Source: Chondromyces crocatus
GTDB lineage: Bacteria > Myxococcota_A > Polyangia > Polyangiales > Polyangiaceae
Reading direction: 5' to 3'
DNA length: 64,000 nucleotides
Assembly (NCBI RefSeq): GCF_001189295.1
Contig: NZ_CP012159.1
Span: 1,440,001 to 1,504,000, forward strand
Shown: one piece after another, positions 33,661-44,100 of the stretch
Position numbering within the stretch: the first letter of the stretch is position 1
Layout of the letters: every line of letters begins with the position of its first letter
The notes under the pieces: model-generated
The model's database searches: none
What the model was told of the DNA's origin: nothing
What the model saw: only the letters and a program-made list of their open reading frames with translations
Program-made: the position numbers and the translations under genes

Positions 33661-36600
33661 TCACGGCTCGATGAGGTGCTTGCGGAGCAAGAAGCCGTTC
33701 ACGGCTCCCTGCCAGCGGGTGGTGACCCGGTAGCGGCGCTCGTCCTCGGCGAGGACACCAAGTTCCTCGAGCCGGACGAGGGCGGCCTCGCACTGCGAGA
33801 CCGGATAGCGCAGCGAAAACTCGGCCTCCTCGGGGGAGACGTCGCCATGCCAGACGACGCTGGCGAGGACGAACCGCGAGGGCTCGTCGAGCGCCTCCAG
33901 ATCGTCCTCGTACGGGCTGCGGAAGAGGCGCACGCGGACCTGTCCGTCGCCGTCGGGGACGAGGGAGCGAAGCCAGAAATGCAGCGCGACCCGGGGAGAC
34001 CCGTTCGCGTGATCCCAGAGCAGGCGCATGTAGTCCTGCTCGGTGCTGACGAGGCGCGCCTCGCGCTCGTGCCCACCGACCTCCTCCAGCAGCAGGTCGT
34101 CGTACGAGATGCTGTAGCCGCTGCGCGCGTTGCGTGAGTGGACCAGTGCGGCGATCTCCTGCTCGGTCCAGCGGGGGAGATGCACCGTGGCGCGGAACGC
34201 TCCTTCACTCTGCCGAGCGAAGCGCAGGTAGTGGAAGGCGTAGAGGTCCATCGTGCAGAGCCAGAAGGCGCCGTCCCGCACCTGCTCGATGAGCCGTTCC
34301 AGGGCGTCCCAGGCCCCCCAGGCGCCGGTGCCGCGTAGGATGAGCCGCTCGGCGTGGTCGAGGACGATGAGCTGTGGCTCCTGGGCGCGAATCCAGGTGG
34401 CGAGAGCGTCTGCGCTCGTGCGTGCGTCGTGAGGAGCGCCGAGGGCGGCGCCGAGCTGTGCATACAGCTCTCCAGGGGAGGTGATGCGTCTGGGCAGGGG
34501 CACGCGGGTCTGGGGGACGCCTTCGGCACGCTGTGCCGCGGCGGCGAGCCAGCTCGACTTGCCAGCGCCAGCTCCGCCGACGATCAGCATCGAGCCGGTC
34601 CGGCCACCTCCACGCCAGGTCGAGAAGGTATGAGAGAAGCGCTCGAGGTCCGGGAAGCGATCGATCCCCTCGGAGGGGTCGGACAGCGGCTCCTCGGAGA
34701 AGCAGGCGACGAGATCGGGGGGAAGTCCGAGCGCGGTGAAGCGCGGGGCGTCCTCCTCGGCGCGCCGTTCCAGGCGCTTGCGGAAGAGGTAGGCGAGTAC
34801 CTTGCGCGACTGCTCGAAGCCGAGGACGAACCGTCGCGCTGCGCTGCTCGCGCCAGCCAGCAAGATGACGCCGAAGGCGGCGACGGCGATGAAGAAGCCG
34901 TACCAGCGGTCGCGTGTCGAGCGTACCGCGTCCGCGAGAGCTCCCTTCGTGATCAAGCGCAGGTAGGCGTCGGCGATGTCGCCGCGCCACCGCCTGATCA
35001 GCGTCAGGAAGATGGGGATCGCGCCGAGCCAGGCGAAGCGGCGCACCTGGTGGTGGATGAACGCCTCGCCCACCAGGGCGGCCGTGAGGGACAGCACGAC
35101 CCGGACGCCGAGTGCATAGCGACCGACGAAGCGCAGCGAGCGCAGCACCTTCGCGCTGGTCGCCTCGCGGATGGGCGCGTTCGGGGTGCTCGACAGCCAC
35201 TTGATCGAGCGGTGGGCCGCGTTCAAGCAGAGCCGATAGAGGCCGTACCAGATGAGCAGTTCGTAAGCGATCTGCGCTTCGGGAAAGCTCGCCACCGGGC
35301 CCAGCGCGCCATGGATGCCCCAGATGGCGGCGAGGAAGATCAGCTCCGGTGACAGCGCCGCGAGCACGTCGAGCGCACGCTGGATGGCTCTGAGCAGCGG
35401 GGGTCTCCGGATCACCCGGGACGCGGCCGTCCAGCTCCTGTCGACGATGCGCCGGCGCCGCCGGAAGGCGTAAAACGCCGCCGCGAGCACGAGCAGCACG
35501 GGCGCGCCGCGGGTGATCAGGGCACCGATGACATAAGGATCCCGCAGCGCAGCGCGAGCGCGGTGTCCGAGATCATCGCGGGTGAGGGCATACCAGCGTG
35601 CCCTCGCGCCCACATGCCACGCCTCCCAGCCGAGCTGCGCTCCGCCCTCTGGACCCAGCCCGAGCACCTCGTCCCGTCGCGTCTGGCTGAGCTTTCCCAG
35701 CAGCTGCACACGCGATCGGTTCAGCTCGCGTTCGCCGGCGAGCAGCTCGTTCATGCGCTCCGACGAGAGCCTCCGGGCCTCCAGGATCAGTGCGCGCTCT
35801 CCCTCGACGAGCGTCTCGGCCAGGGACAGCAGCTCCTGGCGCTCGCGACCGAGTTCCGTGCTGCCCGTGGGCAGATCGGCGGGGAGGTTGTAGCGGGGGA
35901 CCTCCGCTCGGGACGAGACCTCTCGAAGCGCGGCTTCGGTGTCCGGCTTGAGGGCCTCGAGCTGGGACATGATCCGGCCGTAGAGCGCGTCGGTCGCTGA
36001 AGCCCCGGGCGTCGCCTTCTCTGCGGCGTCCACGAGTTCGAAGATCCGGGCTTGCCTCGCGCTCGATGCGCTCGCGTCCTGGCTGCGCCGGCTCGAGATC
36101 TCCTCGCGCATCCGTGCCTGATCGCGTCGCACCTGCTCGGCGCGCGCCCGCTCGCTGGCGATGGCGCGCTGCGCTGCGCTTCGGGCTTGTTCGGCCTCCA
36201 CCAGGGCCCGTTGCCGTGCTTCCTCCGCGGCAACCGCCTCCTCGGCGGCCCGGTTCCGCTCGGCCTCGGCGGCTTCTTGCTGTCGAGCGTTCCGCGCCCG
36301 CTCTGCTTCCGCTTCGGCGATGCGCCGCCGCTCCCATGCGGGCTTGCTCAGTAGCGCGATCTGCGCCTCGGCGACCTCGCGCTCCAGCTGCCGGAGTTCC
36401 TGTTCTCTTCGTTCGACCTCGGGCGATCGCGGTGGTGGCGCTTCGTGAATACCCCCGTCTGTGCCGGCGTCGCTCCCGGCGTCCACGAGTTCCGGCGTGC
36501 GTTCGGTATTCTGTTTCGCTTCGAGTTCGCGTCCGAGCTCCAGCCGTCGCCGCGTGACGGCCGCGTCGTCGGTCAAGTCGATGCCGAGCAGCGCCGTGCA

Positions 36601-36918
36601 GGTGAGATCCCGCTCCGGAAGGGTTCCACGGCCCAGCGCTCGTAGCGCCTGGAGCTGCTGGTCGAGCAGTTCCAGGCGCTGTGCGAGTGCGTCGAGGGCC
36701 GTCGCTTCTGGAGCGTCGGTCCCCGTTTCGGGGACGCCTCCGTCGACCACCTCGTCCTTCGAGGCTCCTGCGTCGGTGGGTATGCCCGCGTCCGACGCCC
36801 CCTTGACCGTCCCTGTATCGCCGGGAGCCGCCGATCGTGCAGTCGCGGCGAGGGCGACGAGCAGCAAGGTCGTTCCGAGGGTCGCGAGACCCCTGTGCAC
36901 CGTCATCCGCCGTACCAT
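33661..36918 (-). CDS. exported-domain, coiled-coil, multi-TM, P-loop ATPase fusion protein
   Basis: A 1,085-residue protein with an uncommon architecture. Order: signal peptide (LATLGTTLLLVALAATARSA), an Asp/Ala-rich stretch, a long charged coiled coil (~150-300, Ala/Glu/Arg), a further helical region to ~440, then five or six membrane helices (~455-720). After these comes a cytoplasmic P-loop NTPase: Walker A GGAGAGKSS at 781-789, Walker B LIVLDH near 850. A winged-helix-like C-terminus follows (EEAEFSLRYPVSQCEAALVRLEELGVL). The periplasmic coiled coil plus membrane block recalls MscK/MscM, and the ATPase resembles the AAA/STAND group. The start ATG 36918 is one of several close choices (TTG 36930, ATG 36906). 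Function unknown; paired with the MscS gene 9 nt downstream. Confidence 0.8.
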   Translation of the reverse strand: MVRRMTVHRGLATLGTTLLLVALAATARSAAPGDTGTVKGASDAGIPTDAGASKDEVVDGGVPETGTDAPEATALDALAQRLELLDQQLQALRALGRGTLPERDLTCTALLGIDLTDDAAVTRRRLELGRELEAKQNTERTPELVDAGSDAGTDGGIHEAPPPRSPEVERREQELRQLEREVAEAQIALLSKPAWERRRIAEAEAERARNARQQEAAEAERNRAAEEAVAAEEARQRALVEAEQARSAAQRAIASERARAEQVRRDQARMREEISSRRSQDASASSARQARIFELVDAAEKATPGASATDALYGRIMSQLEALKPDTEAALREVSSRAEVPRYNLPADLPTGSTELGRERQELLSLAETLVEGERALILEARRLSSERMNELLAGERELNRSRVQLLGKLSQTRRDEVLGLGPEGGAQLGWEAWHVGARARWYALTRDDLGHRARAALRDPYVIGALITRGAPVLLVLAAAFYAFRRRRRIVDRSWTAASRVIRRPPLLRAIQRALDVLAALSPELIFLAAIWGIHGALGPVASFPEAQIAYELLIWYGLYRLCLNAAHRSIKWLSSTPNAPIREATSAKVLRSLRFVGRYALGVRVVLSLTAALVGEAFIHHQVRRFAWLGAIPIFLTLIRRWRGDIADAYLRLITKGALADAVRSTRDRWYGFFIAVAAFGVILLAGASSAARRFVLGFEQSRKVLAYLFRKRLERRAEEDAPRFTALGLPPDLVACFSEEPLSDPSEGIDRFPDLERFSHTFSTWRGGGRTGSMLIVGGAGAGKSSWLAAAAQRAEGVPQTRVPLPRRITSPGELYAQLGAALGAPHDARTSADALATWIRAQEPQLIVLDHAERLILRGTGAWGAWDALERLIEQVRDGAFWLCTMDLYAFHYLRFARQSEGAFRATVHLPRWTEQEIAALVHSRNARSGYSISYDDLLLEEVGGHEREARLVSTEQDYMRLLWDHANGSPRVALHFWLRSLVPDGDGQVRVRLFRSPYEDDLEALDEPSRFVLASVVWHGDVSPEEAEFSLRYPVSQCEAALVRLEELGVLAEDERRYRVTTRWQGAVNGFLLRKHLIEP

Positions 36919-37059
36919 TCCCAGCGCCAACCCCAGCAGTCTCCCCCCTGTTTTGCAAGCGCTGCGATGTCTCGCGGTGGCCGCGGGAACAACAGGACTG
37001 CATCTTGGCTCGATGGGGCCGGCCAGGCCCGAGCGCGTGTGCCTCCGCGTGGAGGCGGA

Positions 37060-39210
37060 TCAGCCGAAGCGCATCGGCTGGAGTCGTCCCACGAAGGGGT
37101 CGTCGCTGGCGAGCTGCGCATGCGCCACCGGATCACGAGTCTTCAGCGTGCTCAGAAGCTGCTCCAGCGCGCGCGCCGAACCGAACACGTTCGACCGCGC
37201 TTGCTCTGCTGCCGAGACGCAACGCCTCACCAGGTTGCGCGAGATCTCGGGCAGCGCGAGGGCCGTGAGCGTCATCGACCACAGGCCGTCGAGTACGTTT
37301 TGAGCGGCGGGCACCTCGAGCAGACCCGCCAGCGTGAGCAGGAGGGCTCCGCGCTGTCCCGCTGGACTCGCCAGGGGGCCCTCGGCGGGCAAGTATCCGA
37401 GGTCGAGGGCACGACGCAGAGCGTCCGCTGCGCACAAGAGGGATTTCACCTCCTTTGCTGCGTGGCTGAGGAAGCTGTGGAACAGCACTTCTGCGACGAA
37501 CCCTCCTTCGACTTCCGGCGCCGGGAGGAAGCGTACGAGGGCCGGTAGTTTGTCGAGGTCCTGCGGTGGTGCCGTCCCTGTCGGTACGTCTTCAGGGGGT
37601 TCCCGGTGGCTATAGAACCCACCGGAATGAAACGGGTAGAAGAGTTCGCTCAACCCCGGGAGGCCGACCCACAGCTCCGAGTACTGGGCGACTCGGTTGA
37701 GGCTTCCAGCTGCCCAGCTCAGCCCGTGTGCGGCCTCTCCGCTCACCTGCGAGACGAGGACGCCTGGGTCACGCGCTTCCAGGGAGGCGTGGACGTCCTC
37801 CGCGATCTCCGTCAGGTGGAAGTCGAGGAATCCGTCGTAGTAGTCGGCTCGCCCGTCCTGGTTCACGTCGCTGTACCGAGCGACGACCAGCGGGTGCGAA
37901 GGACCCACGAACTGCACGAACCCCGGCGAAGATTGATGCGGGTGACGCCACTGGGCCTTGCGGATTCGCTCGCTGATTTGCTCGTGTGTTTCGCCGTGAC
38001 GCATCCCCTCCAGGACGGCGAGGAAGCAGTCCAGGCCTTCCGATGCGCTGACCTCGCCCTGAGCATCCTTCTTGAAATAGGTCGAGTCCCACGACGAGTA
38101 GATGTCGGCATCCGGAAACATGCGCGAGATGGCAAAGCGTGTCGTCAGCCCCGCGCACTGCGAGTTCATCATCAGTTTGTACCCCGCCTGGAGCACCCGC
38201 ACCGTCGCGGCTCTCATGTCGAAGGCTCCGAGCTGGGCATGACGGTTGATGAGGAGCCCGGTGAAGAAGGGGCTCCCCATCTCCATGTGCTCGTCCCTGG
38301 GAAGCGCCGTCCGTACGAAGAGCCGGATGGGTTGGCCTGCAGGCGTGGTGAAGGGCGCCTCGAACGCCCGATAGCTCGACCTGTGGGTCGGCGGGGGTGG
38401 TGTCCCTTCAGGCAGAGCGATCTCTCGGAATCCGAGAGCGTTCACCAGAAGCCGGTTCTCACCCTCCACGAACTCGCTGGCCGAACAGATGGCGAAGTTC
38501 CAGGGGCCTCGCAGCTCGGCATAGGGAGGGGCTTCACGCAGCAGACGCCGGACCAACGTTTCCGTCTCTCGCCGGTGAGCCTCCGTGAGCGCAGGGGCGC
38601 GGAGCTGGAGCAAGTGGATCGCATGCGCGCGCAAGGCGGGCCGTGCGGTCTCGTCGTCCTGTTCGGCGTGCAGGAGCCGCAGCATCTCGGCCGTCGCTTC
38701 CTCGGCCAGGTCAGTGAAAGAAGGATCTCGTAGCGCGGTGGCGACCAGGTGGGAGAGGACCGTCAGCCCTGCCGAGCGTATCTGCGCGGCGTCGAGCACA
38801 TCTCGGCGGGCCACGGGGCCACCCACGGCTGCAACCTCGAGCGCGCCACGCACCTGCGTCAGGAGGCCGGCGCCTTGCCGCGCCGAGAGGCGCTCGGGTC
38901 GTGTCGAGGTGCTCGGCTGGAGCGAGGACGTCGGGAACAGGCGTTCGAAGCCCGTCTGACGTCGTGACGAGATCCAGCGTGCGGCCGTCACCAGCGCCTC
39001 GCGTGCGTCCGTTCCTCGAGGCGCGAGGGAGGGGGTATGGCTCAACGCGCCGCTCGGCAAGAGCCAGAGCGGTGCCGCGTCTGCGCGTCCTGCCGTCAGG
39101 TCGACGGGATGAGGGGTGGTGGGGGGTTCGTCGTGCGCTTCAGGGGCTGCGACCGTCCAGGTCACGAGGTGCTCGGTAACGCTCGCGTCGCTGGCCCTGG
39201 CTCCCTTCAT
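37060..39210 (-). CDS. hypothetical protein with possible caspase-like His/Cys pair
   Basis: A 716-residue protein, no signal peptide or TM helix. The first ~230 residues are helical. Residues ~240-420 form an alpha/beta region with GLLINRHAQLGAF (His324) and YKLMMNSQCAGLTTRF (Cys352) followed by ADIYSSWDSTYF. The order His-turn, helix, hydrophobic strand, then Cys-Ala-Gly resembles clan CD (caspase-like) peptidases, but I cannot name a family and the resemblance is weak. DVNQDGRADYYDG (448-460) is a calcium-binding loop of the EF-hand/FG-GAP kind. The rest is helical. ATG 39210 has GGTGG nearby. It lies 62 nt after the kinase gene and 141 nt before the ATPase gene on the same strand, probably one operon. 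Confidence 0.75.
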   Translation of the reverse strand: MKGARASDASVTEHLVTWTVAAPEAHDEPPTTPHPVDLTAGRADAAPLWLLPSGALSHTPSLAPRGTDAREALVTAARWISSRRQTGFERLFPTSSLQPSTSTRPERLSARQGAGLLTQVRGALEVAAVGGPVARRDVLDAAQIRSAGLTVLSHLVATALRDPSFTDLAEEATAEMLRLLHAEQDDETARPALRAHAIHLLQLRAPALTEAHRRETETLVRRLLREAPPYAELRGPWNFAICSASEFVEGENRLLVNALGFREIALPEGTPPPPTHRSSYRAFEAPFTTPAGQPIRLFVRTALPRDEHMEMGSPFFTGLLINRHAQLGAFDMRAATVRVLQAGYKLMMNSQCAGLTTRFAISRMFPDADIYSSWDSTYFKKDAQGEVSASEGLDCFLAVLEGMRHGETHEQISERIRKAQWRHPHQSSPGFVQFVGPSHPLVVARYSDVNQDGRADYYDGFLDFHLTEIAEDVHASLEARDPGVLVSQVSGEAAHGLSWAAGSLNRVAQYSELWVGLPGLSELFYPFHSGGFYSHREPPEDVPTGTAPPQDLDKLPALVRFLPAPEVEGGFVAEVLFHSFLSHAAKEVKSLLCAADALRRALDLGYLPAEGPLASPAGQRGALLLTLAGLLEVPAAQNVLDGLWSMTLTALALPEISRNLVRRCVSAAEQARSNVFGSARALEQLLSTLKTRDPVAHAQLASDDPFVGRLQPMRFG

Positions 39211-39272
39211 GATCCACCAGCGTGTACGCGCGAATTCCTGTCAGGCAACAGGATTGCGGCGCTCAGGTGTGC

Positions 39273-41129
39273 TCAGGGGGGTGACGGTGCTGCCGCGCAG
39301 CGAAACGTCGCTGCGGGTTCCGTGCTCGCAAACGGGTAGGGGCTGTTGTTCACGGCAGCCGACGCCTGCGTCCACTCTTCCTGGGAGGGTAGCCGCTTGC
39401 CTTCGGCCCGGCAGAGCGCCTCCGCGGCGTCGCGACGTACGCAGCGGGCTGCAGGTTCCGCTTCCGCCGGAGGACTGGCGGCACAGGGCGCTCCACTCGG
39501 GGCTGGGGCATGAGCCAGACACTGGCCTCGTTCTGCGCATGCGGCGTAGCGCGCGGCCGTGACCTCACGCTCGTCGAGGCACAGCTGTTCTCCGACCTGC
39601 GCCATCCCCTGGGGACAGGAGCCTCCTGGTGTGGGCCGCTGCCACCACAGGATGAGCGCCGAGCCCACCATCAGGATCGCGGCGCCTCCCAGGAGTGAGG
39701 TCCATCGCTGGGGCGGTGCTGCCGGCGTCGCGTCTCCTGGCCGATGAGTGCCTTCCGAATTCTGGTGAAGTGCGGTCGGGGGCTCGGGCCTTCGCGAGCT
39801 TGCGACCTCTTCGATCTGCGCGGTCGCGGCGGTTGCGGCGATTGCTGCCGTGGTCACGTCGGCCACCGAGGCGGCCGCCGTCACGGTGGTTGCGGCGTTC
39901 GAGGTGGCCACGGCGGGGGAGCTGGAGACTGGGCTTGCTGGGGACGCCTCGCCCTCGTCGGGGAGGATACCGACGGCACCGAGCTCGCTGCGCGAGAAGC
40001 CTCCTGGCTCGGAGAACCTTCCTGGGTCGGAGAACCTCCCTGGTTCCGAGAAGCGGTCGGTGGCTGCCCCTTCGTCGACGTGGCTCACCTCGTCATGGAG
40101 TGATGACGACGCGGTTACATCCGGCAGGGGGGTCCCGTCCCCTGCGACGCCCGCCGACGAGACGGACGACGGCTCTTCTCGGAGGCCGTTCACCAGCGCG
40201 AACTCACCTGAAGCCGTCCGTGCGCGAGCGGGTGGGCCGAAGGGGCGGAACGTCACGTTTCCGAAGCGAACGAGTACTTTTCCGATCTCCTGCAGAGATG
40301 GACGCTGCTCTCGGTCGACGGTGAGCATCTTCTCGAGCAGCAAGGCGATGATCGAGGGAACTTGCGGCGCGACCAGCCGGACGCGTGTGACGGTTCCGGC
40401 CAGGATCCGCTTCAGTATCTTCTCCGTGCTCGAGCCGTCCAGAGGGCGCACGCCGGTCAGCGCTTCGTACAGGACGACACCCAGCGACCAGACATCGGCG
40501 CGGTAGTCCACCTCGGGCGTTCCGAGGATCTGCTCTGGTGCCATGTAGTGTGGCGTTCCCAGGAGCGTTCCGGGCTCGGTCTGGCCTGCAATCCGAGCCG
40601 CTTCTCCTTCCACGGCGGTGATCCGGGTGATGCCGAGATCGAGCACCTTCACCCGAGCGCTGCCGACCTGTCCCAGGCCCGGCTCCACCAGGAAGATGGT
40701 CTCCGGCCTGAGGTCGCGATGGACGATCCCCAGGGAATGGGCTGCGCCCACGGCCGAGATCACCGGCAGCATGATGCGCGACATCTCGGGGAGATCGATC
40801 CGTCGCTCTCGTTGCAAGCGGGTGCGCAGGGTCTCGCCGTTCAGCAGATCCGTCACGATGGCTGGTGTCCCGTCGGCGAGCACCAGCACCTCGTGAATGG
40901 TGATCGCGCTCGGGTGCCTCAAGGCGGCAGCCGCGCGTGCTTCTCGCAAGAGCCGCTGGTTCACCTGAGAGCCGCGGGCGGCGGTGGGGGAGAAGAGTTT
41001 GATGGCGACAGGAGGGCCACCGTCGAGACGGACGGCGGACCAGACCGTGCCCATATCGTTCTCGGCGATGACGCGCGCGAGCCGATAACGCCCTTCGATG
41101 ATGCTGCCGTCGTTGAGCTCGAGCCCCAC
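39273..41129 (-). CDS. degenerate Ser/Thr kinase with TM segment and FGE-like C-terminus
   Basis: A 618-residue protein. The kinase domain (~14-290) keeps VAIK (K44), the alphaC Glu (LLREARAAAAL), the HRD Asp (D139) and APE (197-199). However, the glycine loop is IAENDMGTV, the catalytic loop reads HRDLRPET (Lys to Arg, the metal-binding Asn to Thr), and DFG is DLG. It may be a pseudokinase or weak kinase. A disordered Ser/Thr/Ala linker (~300-475) with three RFSEPG-type repeats precedes a TM helix (~478-497). The external part (~505-610) opens CPQGMAQVGEQLCLDEREVT and continues with RLPSQEEWTQA, like the start of formylglycine-generating-enzyme (FGE/SUMF) domains, but it is cut short. Start GTG 41129 has GAGGGA upstream. 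Confidence 0.85.
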   Translation of the reverse strand: MGLELNDGSIIEGRYRLARVIAENDMGTVWSAVRLDGGPPVAIKLFSPTAARGSQVNQRLLREARAAAALRHPSAITIHEVLVLADGTPAIVTDLLNGETLRTRLQRERRIDLPEMSRIMLPVISAVGAAHSLGIVHRDLRPETIFLVEPGLGQVGSARVKVLDLGITRITAVEGEAARIAGQTEPGTLLGTPHYMAPEQILGTPEVDYRADVWSLGVVLYEALTGVRPLDGSSTEKILKRILAGTVTRVRLVAPQVPSIIALLLEKMLTVDREQRPSLQEIGKVLVRFGNVTFRPFGPPARARTASGEFALVNGLREEPSSVSSAGVAGDGTPLPDVTASSSLHDEVSHVDEGAATDRFSEPGRFSDPGRFSEPGGFSRSELGAVGILPDEGEASPASPVSSSPAVATSNAATTVTAAASVADVTTAAIAATAATAQIEEVASSRRPEPPTALHQNSEGTHRPGDATPAAPPQRWTSLLGGAAILMVGSALILWWQRPTPGGSCPQGMAQVGEQLCLDEREVTAARYAACAERGQCLAHAPAPSGAPCAASPPAEAEPAARCVRRDAAEALCRAEGKRLPSQEEWTQASAAVNNSPYPFASTEPAATFRCAAAPSPP

Positions 41130-41188
41130 GTGATCCGTCCCTCGTCGTCGCTGGCGTACCCCTCAGGGAGGGTTACGCCGTGCCTTCG

Positions 41189-44100
41189 TCATATGCCCGC
41201 CCACACGGTTCCGGTGCGACGGCGCTCGTTGTAGGCGTCGACCGTGAGGGCATAACGCATCAGCTCGTTGGTGACCGGGTGCTGGAGTAGCACGCGCGGC
41301 TCCTCGGTGGAGCGGCCGATTTCCCGGTCGAAGCGGCGCAGGTAGTCGATCGCCGCCAGCAGGTCTCCGGACAGGATGTACGCGATCCGGTACTCGCTGC
41401 GGCGGACGCCGATGGTGAACGAACGCGGATCGAACGCGGCGCTCACCTTGCCGACGAGTTCTTCGAGCTGCTTCCGCTGTCGCCTGCCGATGGCCCGCTG
41501 TACCGAAGGCAACATCTGCTGGGCAGCGTGCTCGCGTGCATGGGTCAGCTCGCCGGAGAAGAAGCTCGGCTCCAGGGTGCGCATGGCTGCGAGCAGCATT
41601 CCGTCGGCAGCCTCGATCGAGATCTCGTCGAGGAACGTGAAGCCGAGGGCGACGCGTGAAAGGAGCCGACCCAGCGCGAACGCCTGCTCCAGTTCTGGCA
41701 GTTCGACGAACGAGGTGGCTGCGACGAGTGCCGGTGGATCTCCGGGGTACACGCGCGCGGCCCCTTGCCAGGCTGGCGAGAGGTACAGCTCGAACGCCTC
41801 CACGCCGAGCGCGCGGGCCATCCGCTCTGCGAGGATTCTCGTGGGGTGACCGTCTCGCGGGCTCACCCGCTCCCGCGAACCAATCCCGAGGTTGCTCAGC
41901 TCGAACCGGATGGCCTTGGCTGCCACCGGTGCCAGCGCTACCGCGACGTCGACCATCGCGTTCTGTGCCTCGGGCACCAGAAGATCGTTCACCTCCTTGC
42001 CCGCGAGGACGCCGGGCGGGAGGGCTTCCGCCGGCAGCCGCCTGGAGCGCAGGCGCATCACCCGGTCCGGTCCGACCTCACCGAGGCAGGCCCGCACCTC
42101 CTCCACTGCGAGCCGTTCTTCCGCGCGCCCCTCTTTCGCGAGCGACGACTCCATCGACGCCAGCGCGAGGCTCAGGTCCGTCGCGCGGGCGAACACCTCG
42201 GGATCATTGGAGAGCGCCTCGCGCAGGACCTGCACGGCCTCGCCGTTCCGGCCGGCGGCCTCCAGGCCTCGTCCCAGCGCCGTGCGTGTTTCCGGCGGTG
42301 CTCCGGGCAGCATCGTCGCTTGTTGCAGGTGCGCGATCCCATCGCGCGTCCGCAGCAGCGAGTTCACCTCGAGCAATCCCAGGGTGGTCAACCAGCGTGG
42401 CTCGATCGCCTGTCGCCGTGACGCTGCGAAATCGAGCAGCTGTTGCAGCGCCTTCGCGTAGCTGGCCGCACCGTCCGGCGTGTCGAGGCGGTACATCCGC
42501 GAGAGCGCCGTCCACGCGCGCTGGTCCGCCGGGACGCTCACCACGGCGTCGCACATCGAGCGGATCATCCCCGCGGTGTCCCCTGCGTCTCGGCAGGCAT
42601 CCGAGAGTCGCAGGGCGGCCTCTGCGCGGCTGGGGGCGTCGGGGGCGATGTCCACCAGGCGGCTCAGCGCGTGGAGGGTCACCGTGTGATCCCCACGCGT
42701 CGTCCCGATCTTGTGCAGTCGCTCCAGCGCCAGCCGGTTGTTCGGCTCGAGGAGCAGCACGGCCTGCAGCGCCTCCTGCGCGAGGGGAAGATCGGCGAGA
42801 GGCCCCTCGTACAGGTCCGTCAGCAGGAAGTACGCGGTGACCTTCGCCTCCACGTCGGGTGCGGCGATCACGGCGCGCTTCAGTGTGTCGCGCGCCTCCG
42901 CCCACACCCGCTGCATCGTCAGCAGTCGCGCCAGCAGCAGCAGCGCTTCGGGATCGTCAGGCGTGACCTCCACCACGCGACGCATCGCGGCGATGCCGAT
43001 TCCTGGCTCGGGGGCTCCACCTCGCCCCTGGTGTCGCAGGATCGCCCTCCCGATCTCGGTGCCGAGCAGCACCACGGCTTCCGGGTGCGACGCCTTCTCC
43101 AGCGCTCCTCCCAGTCGGTCGGCGAGGCGGGCCGGTTCGGCCACCAGCATGTGGGCCACCGCGCGCCCGGCAGCGACGCTGTCCGGGTGGAGGCGCAACG
43201 CCTCTTCGTAGAGGTCCAGCGCTCGCCCTTGCGCCTCGGCGCTCTGCTCGTCAGCGGTCAGCTCCGCGGCGCGCACCAGGTGCTCGGCTTGCGCAGCGCC
43301 GCCGGAGGCGAGCCGTGACAGGGATGTCTGGGCGAGGATCCGGCTCCCACGATCCCCGAGCAACTGGGCCAGCCGATCGAGCCCGCGCGCCGCCAGCAAG
43401 CTTTCTGGCCAGAGGGAGAGCGCGCTCCTGTAGCCCGCGAGGGCGGCTCGGGCTGCGGAGGCATCCGAGTCCGCCTGCGCTTCTGCCAGCACCGCCTCCT
43501 CGATGTGATAGAGCGCTCGCCCCACCGGATCGTTGGTCAGCTCCTTGCGCGCGCGCAGTGCATCGAGCAACAGCGTGCGCGCCCCCAGGGCCGTCGGGTG
43601 CGCCACCGAGCCGCCGCCCACCTTGCCGGCCACGCGGATCATCGCTGCCAGCGCTGCGGTGTCCCGCGGGGCGTCGCGCAGGATGCGCTCCAGCGCCTCC
43701 ATGGTCGTGCCCGGGCCGATCTGCTCTTCGAGGCTCACCACCTCCCAGAGCGCGCCAGCGCGCGCGACGCTCGACATGAACACGTCCGCCTCCGCACGCA
43801 GTACCGCTGCGAGCGAGGTCGGGGCGTCCACGATCCGGTGGAGCTGCTCCAGGAGCCGCAACGCTGGAACGTGGGAAGGCACCACGGTGATGAGGCCCTG
43901 CAAGATCTCCACGGCTTCGCGCGGGTCCGTCGCGGCGAGGACGTGCGCCAGGGAGACCCGGATCGCGTGATCCACGGACGCGGGGGGCTGCCGCTCGAGC
44001 CACCGTCCGTAGAGGGCCGCGAGCTCTGCCTCGGCGCGCGGTGCTGCTTGCGACGGTGGCCGTCCCCAGACCCCAGGGCCGTGGCCATCGGCGCGCACGT

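Noticed and set aside
33490-34137. 215-codon plus-strand ORF over the MscS/ATPase junction
   Set aside because: Spans the antisense of two genes with a shared ribosome-site/stop overlap, and no family features were seen.
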